A DNA stretch of 13,484 bases from assembly GCA_934654475.1 (NCBI GenBank), contig CAKUFZ010000037.1:1-13484 (forward strand), written 5' to 3'. The stretch is from an uncultured Coriobacteriales bacterium. Lineage in GTDB: Bacteria; Actinomycetota; Coriobacteriia; Coriobacteriales; UMGS124. Numbering within the stretch: position 1 is the stretch's first letter; each line of letters opens with the position of its first letter. A program made the translations under genes and the position numbers. Below are positions 1 through 6,307 of the stretch, piece after piece. Below the pieces are notes generated by a model. It worked only from the letters and a program-made list of their open reading frames with translations. It was not told where the DNA came from and made no database searches.

Positions 1-138
1 GTACAGCGCTGGGCCGATGACGACTTCCGCAGCGTGAACGGCCAGGTCGAGTGGATACTGCGCGACGCCCTCAAGCGCGCTGGCAGGCTTCCCAAGAAGG
101 AGGAAGCCGCGGACGAGGGCGGCACGGCCGGGGAGTAG
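1..138 (+). CDS. C-terminal end of a ribbon-helix-helix (Arc-like) DNA-binding protein, 5' truncated by the window
   Basis: The first reading frame is open from base 1 to a TAG at 136-138 and gives 45 residues. The segment RSVNGQVEWILRDALKRAG, followed by RLPKKEE, has the pattern of the second helix of small Arc-type ribbon-helix-helix proteins, in which a 'R-S-x-N-x-[QE]-[IV]-E' stretch is followed by a short basic tail. Such proteins bind DNA as dimers and are often autoregulators or antitoxins. The N-terminal beta strand that would read DNA lies outside the window. The tail is acidic and Gly/Ala rich (AADEGGTAGE). A strong terminator follows at 205-248, so this gene ends its transcription unit. 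Being an antitoxin is only a possibility, because no toxin gene is visible. Confidence 0.6.
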   Translation, partial: VQRWADDDFRSVNGQVEWILRDALKRAGRLPKKEEAADEGGTAGE

Positions 139-194
139 AACGAAACAAGCCATGGGCGAGGACGGCGCAGCCAGGGAGTAGGGTGAAGCAGGCC
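115..194 (+). repeat. Imperfect tandem duplication, 37-bp units 43 bp apart
   Basis: Bases 115-151 and 158-194 align without gaps at 28 of 37 positions, and both contain GGGAGTAG, so the stop codon of the upstream gene is copied. All nine differences I count are transitions. The second copy lies in the 3' untranslated region ahead of the terminator. It looks like an old duplication of the gene's 3' end; I assign no function. Confidence 0.6.
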
Positions 195-204
195 GCCCCA
201 ATAG

Positions 205-248
205 ACCCGCGCATCCAGGGGAAACGCCCCTTGGGTGCGCGGGTTTTT
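205..248 (+). terminator. Rho-independent terminator after the ribbon-helix-helix gene
   Basis: ACCCGCGCA (205-213) pairs with TGCGCGGGT near 236-244. An inner AGGGG/CCCCT stem closes the loop, and a run of T follows on the plus strand (TTTTT to about 248). The minus strand has no comparable T run, so the terminator acts on the leftmost gene. Confidence 0.85.
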
Positions 249-302
249 GCGTGCGGTGGGTCTGAGTGACTGTCGACGCCACCCTCGCAGAGTGGCCCTG
301 CC

Positions 303-2234
303 TTACTGCTCGCCTCCTTTTCGGTATGCGCCTGGGGTCGTGTCGCGGTAGCGCTTGAAGGCGCGCGTCATGGTGAGGGCGCTGCCGTATCCCACGCTTG
401 CGGCGATGTCGGGGATGGGGAGCTGGCTTGTGCGCAGGAGCCCCTCGGCTTTGTCGAGCCGCAGCCCGTGCAGATAGCCCAGAAAACCGCCGTCGGGGCA
501 GGCCTGGGCAAATGCGCGAGAGACGGCAGTGCGGCTCATGCCGAAGCGCTCGGCTAGGAGTGCGGCCGTGAGCGAGGGGTCGCGGTAGTTTGCCTGCACG
601 TAGGCGAGCAGGTCGGACGCGTTGGCACCTCCCGCCGATCCGCCCGTGCCGGGGTCCGTGCGACCAGCGGGTGCGGGCGCGTCCCCGGGCAGGTCTGCCG
701 CCGCACCGCCGGCCGAGGTGTCGTAGCGCACGACCTTGTTGAATGCGCGCTTGCGCGTCCCCTCTTCGAGCGCAACCATGGCTTCGCGATAGCACAGGTT
801 GAGTTTGGCGGCACCGGCGTGGACGTTGCTTGCAAACACCGAGACGAGAACGCCCTGCTCTTGGGCATGGGAGAGCAACCCTGAGAGCAGGGGCGGCATC
901 CCGCCTCCCTGGGCGTCAATCACCGCGAAGACGAAGCCGCTCTCCTCGCACAGCGCGCAGTCCCGCCCGCTGCCTTCCAGGTAGCCGCGCACAAGGCGTG
1001 CGAGCAGGGATGTTTCGCGCGGCTGCCTGTGTTGCTCACCGCCCTGTTCGTCTGCGCGCACGATGGCCAGCGCGACCTCGCGGTTTGGTTCGGCGAAGAA
1101 GAACCCCTCGCCTTCCTCGGCAAGCGTGGCTCTGCCGCGCAACAGGCGCATGAGATGGAATTCGCTTACGAGTTCGTCCTGCTCGCTCAGGCGGTTCTCC
1201 ATCGCATCAAGCGCAAAGCCGATGAGCTTGAACTCGTCCTGCACGTCGTGGCCTGCTGGGGCAAGCTTGGCGATGATGTCTTGAAGCGGCTCGTAGATGC
1301 GTCGTGTCAGGTATAGGCCGGCCGCGCAGCCCAATGCCACGAGCACCACGGTGGCTGCGATAATGACGCGAGCGAACTGGTGGTACGCCGCCTGCGCCAC
1401 ATCGGGCACCATGAACACGAACGCTTGGCCGCTGTCGCCAGGCCTGTGAAAGTACTCGCGATAAGGCTTGCCGTTATGCACGACGCCGACGATCCCCCTG
1501 TCTTCAGGGCAATCGAAGGCCGCGTCCACATCGATCGCGTCTCGATAGGTGTCTGCGCCCAGGGCGATGCGCGTGCCGGCAACGTCGACAAAATACATCT
1601 CGGCAATGTCGGCGATAGGCTCGAGGACGTCGACGTTGGGCACCTCGGGCAGGCAATAAAAGGCGGCGATTGTTGCGCCTTGCGTGTAGGGCAGCACGGA
1701 AATGCTCCATACGGGGCCGTCTTCAGGGGAAAGACGCGTTGCGCTGTGCCCGCTGCTTGTGAGGGCATCGAGATCCACCTGGGCGAAGCGCTCTTCGCGG
1801 GTGCGAGCGTCTTCCACGGCACTGGCGCTCCCCAGAATGAAGCCGCCGTCACCGTCTGCGTCGCCCAAAACGACATAGACATTCTGCACGTCGCCTACGT
1901 TTGCGTGCTCGAATGCGCCGAGTCTGCGGGCGACTTGCTCGCGCAGGGCGGTGTTGTCGGGGTCTGCCGCCAGGCGCGTGAGCGCCCCGTCGGCATCCAG
2001 AAGAGCCGCGGCGTCCGACACGCTGTTGTTTAGGGGTGAGCGCTCCTGCTGGTACAGGTCGAACGCGGTGATGGCCGAGTCAAGGGCGCGGCTTTTCTGC
2101 TGCGTGGCGCGGCCGATGGTGAGCAGGCTGATGATGCAGCATGCTGCCATGACGATGACCACCGTGGTGCACAATGTGCCCGCCAAAAGGTAAAACCCAC
2201 GTCCCCTAAACGTGCGGTGCAACTTCCGACGCAT
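303..2234 (-). CDS. Membrane-bound AraC-family transcriptional regulator with extracytoplasmic sensor domain
   Basis: A 643-residue one-component receptor. Residues about 14-38 form a transmembrane helix, about 40-287 an extracytoplasmic domain of the size of double-Cache sensors, and about 288-312 a second helix ending in a HAMP-like start (RRIYEPLQ). A cytoplasmic linker of about 200 residues resembles the degenerate region ahead of the DNA-binding domain in YesN-like regulators (CYREAMVALEE, then KVVRYD). The last ~100 residues are a full AraC domain with two helix-turn-helix units, the second around IPDIAASVGYGSALTMTRAF. I start at ATG 2232-2234 because GGAGGT (plus-strand 2241-2246) lies 6 nt upstream; the frame stays open further upstream but would run into the divergent flavoprotein gene. 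Divergence from that gene across ~200 bp makes it the obvious target. The ligand is unknown, and the Cache assignment rests on architecture, not clear motifs. Confidence 0.88.
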   Translation of the reverse strand: MRRKLHRTFRGRGFYLLAGTLCTTVVIVMAACCIISLLTIGRATQQKSRALDSAITAFDLYQQERSPLNNSVSDAAALLDADGALTRLAADPDNTALREQVARRLGAFEHANVGDVQNVYVVLGDADGDGGFILGSASAVEDARTREERFAQVDLDALTSSGHSATRLSPEDGPVWSISVLPYTQGATIAAFYCLPEVPNVDVLEPIADIAEMYFVDVAGTRIALGADTYRDAIDVDAAFDCPEDRGIVGVVHNGKPYREYFHRPGDSGQAFVFMVPDVAQAAYHQFARVIIAATVVLVALGCAAGLYLTRRIYEPLQDIIAKLAPAGHDVQDEFKLIGFALDAMENRLSEQDELVSEFHLMRLLRGRATLAEEGEGFFFAEPNREVALAIVRADEQGGEQHRQPRETSLLARLVRGYLEGSGRDCALCEESGFVFAVIDAQGGGMPPLLSGLLSHAQEQGVLVSVFASNVHAGAAKLNLCYREAMVALEEGTRKRAFNKVVRYDTSAGGAAADLPGDAPAPAGRTDPGTGGSAGGANASDLLAYVQANYRDPSLTAALLAERFGMSRTAVSRAFAQACPDGGFLGYLHGLRLDKAEGLLRTSQLPIPDIAASVGYGSALTMTRAFKRYRDTTPGAYRKGGEQ

Positions 2235-2280
2235 GCCTTGACCTCCCCAAATCGTGGTTCTGCGCCTCTGTTTTACAAGC

Positions 2281-2313
2281 CGTGCAAAAATCGACTCTAT
2301 CGATTTGTGCACG
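2281..2313. promoter_or_regulatory. 33-bp near-perfect dyad, candidate operator between AraC regulator and flavoprotein gene
   Basis: The left arm CGTGCAAAAATCGA (2281-2294) is the reverse complement of TCGATTTGTGCACG (2300-2313) at 13 of 14 positions, with a 5-bp centre. A second, weaker dyad GTGCAC..GTACAC overlaps its right side (about 2307-2322). It lies 47 bp upstream of the AraC-type start codon and 124 bp upstream of the flavoprotein start. A possible -35 (TTGTAC, 2315-2320) for the flavoprotein abuts it, but the matching -10 (TATCGC) is poor. Operator function is inferred. Confidence 0.55.
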
Positions 2314-2401
2314 ATTGTACACCTGAAAAAACTGATGCTATCGCCTAAAACAGGCCTCCGATTACAGTGAAAAAAGTCGCATGCAAGGGGCATGTGGCGC
2401 A

Positions 2402-2431
2402 TTGTTCGCCTTGAACATTCGAACAAGGAGG
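2402..2431 (+). promoter_or_regulatory. Leader hairpin overlapping the flavoprotein ribosome binding site
   Basis: The ribosome binding site AAGGAGG (2425-2431) sits 5 nt before ATG 2437 and fixes that start. Just upstream, TTGTTCG (2402-2408) is perfectly complementary to CGAACAA (2420-2426), whose last bases overlap the site. CCTTG (2409-2413) can alternatively pair with CAAGG (2424-2428), and GTTC with GAAC inside. These pairings exclude each other and two of them occlude the ribosome binding site. Regulation at this level is an inference. Confidence 0.4.
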
Positions 2432-2436
2432 CATGT

Positions 2437-4290
2437 ATGGAGAAGAGCATGAGCAGGCGCAACTTTGTTGCCGGCGCGGCCACGGTTGGCCTTGCTGGCG
2501 CTGTTGCCGGTACGCTCACGGGCGCCAACCGCGCTCAGGCCGAGGAGGCCCACGAGGCCGCCGTCACCTCGTACTATCAGTGCAAGGAAGACTGGCTGGG
2601 CCTGCCCCCCGAGACCGGCGAGCCTGCCGAGACCTATGACTGCGACGTGCTTGTCCTGGGTGGCGGCCATGCCGGCATCCACGCTGCGCTTGCTGCTGCC
2701 GAGGGCGGCGCCAAGGTCATCGTGGTCGAGAAGTGGGCCGAGGACATGCGCAAGGTCAAGGGCGAGGACATCGGCCACATCAACTCCCAGTGGCTCATCG
2801 ACCAGGGCTATGGTCCCTACGATGTGGGCGAGGTCACCAACGAGTTCGTGCGTCGCGCCGGCGGTCGCTGCAACCCCGAGATCATCCGCAAGTTCGTCGC
2901 CAACTCCGGCGAGATGTTCGATCACCTGCAGAGCCTCGTGACCTGGCCTGATGAGCGCATTCACATCATGCCCACCACCGAGCGCAACCCCGACGTGTCT
3001 CCCTACGACCCGAGCCAGCTCATCTGCCAGGTCTCCGGTGCCACGGCCGACGGCCCTGTCGAGTACCCCATGATGTGCGGCGGCAATGGCTCCTATGCCG
3101 CAGTTGCGCAGTTCATGGGTGAGATCAGCCATGACAACTCCATCCCCGGCTGCGCCGCCATGTCGCGCCTCGACGAGGTCATGCAGTTCGCCATTCTCAA
3201 GGGCCAGGAGCTCGGCGCCGAGTGGCACTACGGCGAGCGCGCCCTCAAGCTCACGACCGACGAGAGCGGTGCCGTCACGGGCGCCATCTCCCAGAAGCTC
3301 GACGACGAGACCTACGTGCAGTACAACGCCAAGACCGGCGTCATCCTGTGCCTGGGCGACTACGGCGGCGACAACAAGATGGTCTGGAACCTCAACCCCG
3401 ACGTCTCCGAGTTCAACTCCCGCCAGGGCCTCACGCAGGACGACCTGTTCTCGCCCTTCGCCGACTGCACCGGCGACGGCCAGAAGATGGCTTGCTGGGT
3501 CGGCGCCGTCATGGAGCCCACGCCTCGCGCTTCGATGAACACCGGTGGTGGCGGCGGCGGCCCTTGGGGCACCTGCCCGTACCTGTTCCTCAACGCCAAC
3601 GGCGAGCGCTTCTGCAACGAGGCCAACGCCGTAGGCATCACCGAGGCCACGCTGCTCCAGCCTGCCGGCATTGTTTGCACGGTGACCGACGCCAACTACT
3701 ACGAGACCCTCAAGTACGCCGGCCTCGACCATGGCGCGCCCAACTACGGTCGCCCCGTGTACTACGAGGAGCTCGTTGAGGACATGGAGGCCATCGAGCT
3801 CGAGAGCCCCGACGGCGGCCCCGTGCGCAAGTGCACCATCGCCGAGCGCGACCCCTCCACGGTCTACGCCTCCGAGACCCTCGAGGGCGCCCTCAAGCTG
3901 GCTGGTTACGAGGGCGACGCCCTGCAGACCGCCCTTGACCAGGTCGCCAAGTACAACGAGCTGTGCGCCACGGGCAAGGACTCCCAGTATGGCAAGGACG
4001 GCAAGTACATGGTGCCGATTGACACGCCGCCGTTCTACACCTGCCCGGCCAACAACTCCAAGACCACCAGCGCCGGTCTCGTGACCCTCGCTGGCGTCGA
4101 GACCAACAACAACCTCCAGGTCATCGACGTGGCCGGCAACGTCATCCCCGGCCTGTACGCCGCCGGCAACTGCCTGGGCGAGCGCTACGGCAACTCCTAC
4201 GCCACGCCCTTCGCCGGCAACTCCATCGGCATGGCCATGACCCACGGCCGTGTCGCCGGCAAGATCATCACCGGCCAGGAAGTGCTCTAG
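2437..4290 (+). CDS. Tat-exported FAD-binding flavoprotein, divergent member of the fumarate/urocanate reductase superfamily
   Basis: 617 residues. A twin-arginine signal (SRRNFVAG, Arg 7-8) precedes a hydrophobic stretch and an AQA-EE cleavage site near residue 35, so the protein is exported folded. Residues 67-100 form a FAD Rossmann fold with GGGHAG at 75-80 and the ribose-binding acid E98. The C-terminal FAD segment is GNVIPGLYAAGN (568-579). There is no FMN-binding domain and no CxxCH haem motif. The catalytic Arg of fumarate-type reductases (in the FVNE-xxxR context) is replaced by V399 after FCNE, the HHTMGG motif is absent, and the usual ENRLGGN arginine site reads PFAGN. A run of six glycines (370-375) and 16 cysteines are unusual. 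It diverges from a membrane AraC sensor and is followed by its own terminator, so it is probably a single-gene, substrate-induced unit. Reduction of an organic acceptor is the family expectation; the substrate is unknown. Confidence 0.9.
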   Translation: MEKSMSRRNFVAGAATVGLAGAVAGTLTGANRAQAEEAHEAAVTSYYQCKEDWLGLPPETGEPAETYDCDVLVLGGGHAGIHAALAAAEGGAKVIVVEKWAEDMRKVKGEDIGHINSQWLIDQGYGPYDVGEVTNEFVRRAGGRCNPEIIRKFVANSGEMFDHLQSLVTWPDERIHIMPTTERNPDVSPYDPSQLICQVSGATADGPVEYPMMCGGNGSYAAVAQFMGEISHDNSIPGCAAMSRLDEVMQFAILKGQELGAEWHYGERALKLTTDESGAVTGAISQKLDDETYVQYNAKTGVILCLGDYGGDNKMVWNLNPDVSEFNSRQGLTQDDLFSPFADCTGDGQKMACWVGAVMEPTPRASMNTGGGGGGPWGTCPYLFLNANGERFCNEANAVGITEATLLQPAGIVCTVTDANYYETLKYAGLDHGAPNYGRPVYYEELVEDMEAIELESPDGGPVRKCTIAERDPSTVYASETLEGALKLAGYEGDALQTALDQVAKYNELCATGKDSQYGKDGKYMVPIDTPPFYTCPANNSKTTSAGLVTLAGVETNNNLQVIDVAGNVIPGLYAAGNCLGERYGNSYATPFAGNSIGMAMTHGRVAGKIITGQEVL

Positions 4291-4329
4291 GCTCTCCTGA
4301 CTGTGCGATAATCAGGCACCGAACAACGA

Positions 4330-4363
4330 GGCGCCGCATCCCACCCGGGGTGCGGCGCCTTTT
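4330..4363 (+). terminator. Rho-independent terminator after the first flavoprotein gene
   Basis: GGCGCCGCATCCC (4330-4342) pairs with GGGGTGCGGCGCC (4347-4359), 13 pairs including one G-T, with an ACCC loop, followed by TTTT. It separates the flavoprotein gene from the downstream LuxR-type gene. Confidence 0.92.
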
Positions 4364-4536
4364 GTCTGGACAGCGACGGGGTCGAAAGGCTTGCCCGAGC
4401 TTTCTTACAGCCCGAAATCGTACGGCCTTCTTATTAGCCCATGTGCGCATTACTCCGTCTGCGATTTGGCGCATCTCGTGTTCGCTATGGTATCCTAGCG
4501 TTTCGTTATGGGGTGCAAGGAAGGGGACAACGAGGT

Positions 4537-6132
4537 ATGGGCAATCAAGGCGGCGACTGTATGCGCGGCCGGGCCGGCGTTTTTGGGCGCTTCTTCCTGC
4601 ATGACTTCACGTTTGCCTTTATCGGCATCGGTATCCTGCGCTTCTGGTACCAATACAACCTGTACAACCTGCATTCCACGACTGATTTTGGCATCGGCGT
4701 TGCGTGGTCCAACATCTTGCGCGGTGCCGTGGGCCTGTTCTTGGTCGCATGCGCCTTGCGCGGCGAGCTGTCGCCTCGGGTGCGCAACGTCCTGGTCTGG
4801 GGATCGCTTGTTCTCATGACCGCGTCGGGCGCGTTCAACTTCCTGGAGCTCGTCACAAAGAGCACCTCGTTCGAGGTGGCGCGCTATATCACGTGCGGGC
4901 TGGGCCTCGTGTGGGGCGGCGGCATGTGGATGGATTTCTTCGCGCGTCTCAAACCCACGCGGGCATTCCTCTACCTTGTCACGGCCTTGGCGCTTTCCTG
5001 CCTGCTCTCGCTGGTCGCGGGCTATTTGCCTCCCATGGTGATGGGCCTCATCAACCTGTTCGTGCCGGCGTTTTCGGTCCTTGCGTTCTGGCGGGCGATG
5101 CACCAGCTCGACCTGCGCGACGCCGCCTGCCCGCCGGCTCCCCAGACAGACTTCCGCTACAGCGAGCTGCATGCCTCCGACGTGCGCCAGATTGGCTTTT
5201 CGTTTGTCCTGTTCGCTTTCGTTTTGGGCATTACGCTGGGCTTTCCCGACGGACATCCCCGCGAGTTGGACCAGTTCTCTCGCAGTATTCACCAGCTGAC
5301 ACTCGTCGCAGTGCTTGCGGGCGTGTTGGCCTGGGTGTTTGTCCACGGAGGCTCGTTCAAGTTCACAAGCGTGTGGGGCCTGGAAAACGTCATCCTCATC
5401 ACGGCCATCGTACTTTTGGTGGAGGAGTCCGACGCCACACGCACCCTTGCGACGGCCCTGTTCCTGAGCGCCGAGAGCTTCTTTTACTCGTTTGTCTTCT
5501 TTACCTGCTATGACATCGGACGCCGCACGCACAGGCCTGCCGTGTTCATCCTGGGCATCTTCTACAGCCTGGCGCTTGCGGCCATGGGGGCGGGGCGGCT
5601 GTTTTCCACGCGCATCGACGCACTGCCTGGCGGCATGGTGGCCATGCTCGTCATCATGAGCACGCTCGTGGTGGTGGAGATGGTCATGGCGCTGCGCCTG
5701 GGCATCTTCAAAGGCGACATCCCGCTGTTTGTTGAGGTGCGCGGGGATGTAGAAGAGGCCGAAGCAGAAGCTTTGCCTGCGATGGGGAAGGCCGCCGTTG
5801 CGCCGTCGGGTATGCCTGCTGCTTTCACGGGCGATGATTCGGCCGGGTCAGCCATGAGCGGCGCTTCGATCGCATCCGTCCCCGCTGTTCCCGAGCCTGC
5901 CCCCGATGCGCAGCGTCTTGCACGCCTTGCTGCCGAAGCGGGTCTCACGCAGACCGAGGAGCAGATCGCCCTGCTTGCCGTGCGTGGCCGCAGCCGTGCC
6001 GTCATTGCTCGCGAGCTGGGGTATTCGGCCAACACGGTGCGTAACTACACCCACACCCTGTACTCCAAGCTGGGAATCCACAGCAAGCAGGAGCTCATCG
6101 ACCTGGTTGAAGGCAGCGACCAAGCTCAATAG
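4537..6132 (+). CDS. Polytopic membrane regulator with C-terminal LuxR helix-turn-helix
   Basis: About 531 residues. After a short N-terminus there are roughly ten to twelve hydrophobic segments up to about residue 400, then a low-complexity Ala/Pro/Glu-rich linker (about 405-465). The last ~63 residues are a GerE/LuxR DNA-binding domain (GLTQTEEQIALLAV, then SANTVRNYTHTLYSKLGIHSKQEL). In Eggerthella lenta and relatives, membrane-spanning LuxR-type proteins like this control adjacent substrate-induced redox enzymes. No phosphoreceiver domain is present, so the membrane part is the likely sensor. Start choice is uncertain: ATG 4537 has AAGGGG about 10 nt upstream, ATG 4561 has AAGGCGG about 8 nt upstream, and the frame is open back to 4441. 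It follows the first flavoprotein gene behind a terminator and converges on the FMN/FAD reductase gene, so the target could be either neighbour. Confidence 0.87.
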   Translation: MGNQGGDCMRGRAGVFGRFFLHDFTFAFIGIGILRFWYQYNLYNLHSTTDFGIGVAWSNILRGAVGLFLVACALRGELSPRVRNVLVWGSLVLMTASGAFNFLELVTKSTSFEVARYITCGLGLVWGGGMWMDFFARLKPTRAFLYLVTALALSCLLSLVAGYLPPMVMGLINLFVPAFSVLAFWRAMHQLDLRDAACPPAPQTDFRYSELHASDVRQIGFSFVLFAFVLGITLGFPDGHPRELDQFSRSIHQLTLVAVLAGVLAWVFVHGGSFKFTSVWGLENVILITAIVLLVEESDATRTLATALFLSAESFFYSFVFFTCYDIGRRTHRPAVFILGIFYSLALAAMGAGRLFSTRIDALPGGMVAMLVIMSTLVVVEMVMALRLGIFKGDIPLFVEVRGDVEEAEAEALPAMGKAAVAPSGMPAAFTGDDSAGSAMSGASIASVPAVPEPAPDAQRLARLAAEAGLTQTEEQIALLAVRGRSRAVIARELGYSANTVRNYTHTLYSKLGIHSKQELIDLVEGSDQAQ

Positions 6133-6216
6133 CGGAGAGTCCGGCAAAAACCGTCCGGTCAAAGTTGAGCCGTTGATTGTCGGCCACCCACAAGCGCCCG
6201 CCAAATTCCTCGCTAC

Positions 6217-6256
6217 GAAAAGGGCCGCGCCCCGGTTTCCCAGAGCGCGGCCCTTC
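6217..6256 (-). terminator. Terminator for the FMN/FAD reductase gene, in a convergent gap
   Basis: AAGGGCCGCGC (6220-6230) pairs with GCGCGGCCCTT (6245-6255), 11 pairs. Read on the minus strand the hairpin runs into CCTTTTCG, a T tract suited to the reductase gene that ends at 6308. The plus-strand side has only CTTCGTTG, so it is a poorer terminator for the LuxR-type gene ending at 6132. Confidence 0.8.
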
Positions 6257-6307
6257 GTTGTTTCCTATCAGCCTGCAATCCGCAGGTTCGGTACCTCACC
6301 TGTCAGC

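Noticed and set aside
51..269. Small plus-strand open frame overlapping the first gene and the terminator
   Set aside because: It runs through the terminator stem and has no ribosome binding site or recognisable motif; the other frame encodes the ribbon-helix-helix end.
2235..2528. N-terminal extension of the AraC regulator to 2528
   Set aside because: It would overlap the start of the divergent flavoprotein gene and the dyad, and the ATG at 2234 has a near-ideal ribosome binding site followed at once by the first membrane helix.
2362..4245. Long open frame antisense to the first flavoprotein gene (about 627 codons, minus strand)
   Set aside because: Its translation is a Val/Gly/Ala/Leu/His-rich string with no fold signature. 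It is the mirror of GC-rich codon bias in the real gene, which has a Tat signal, FAD motifs and a good ribosome binding site.
6132..6180. Hairpin GTCCGGC/CCGTCCGG just after the LuxR-type gene as its terminator
   Set aside because: The pairing is short and irregular, and no T run follows.
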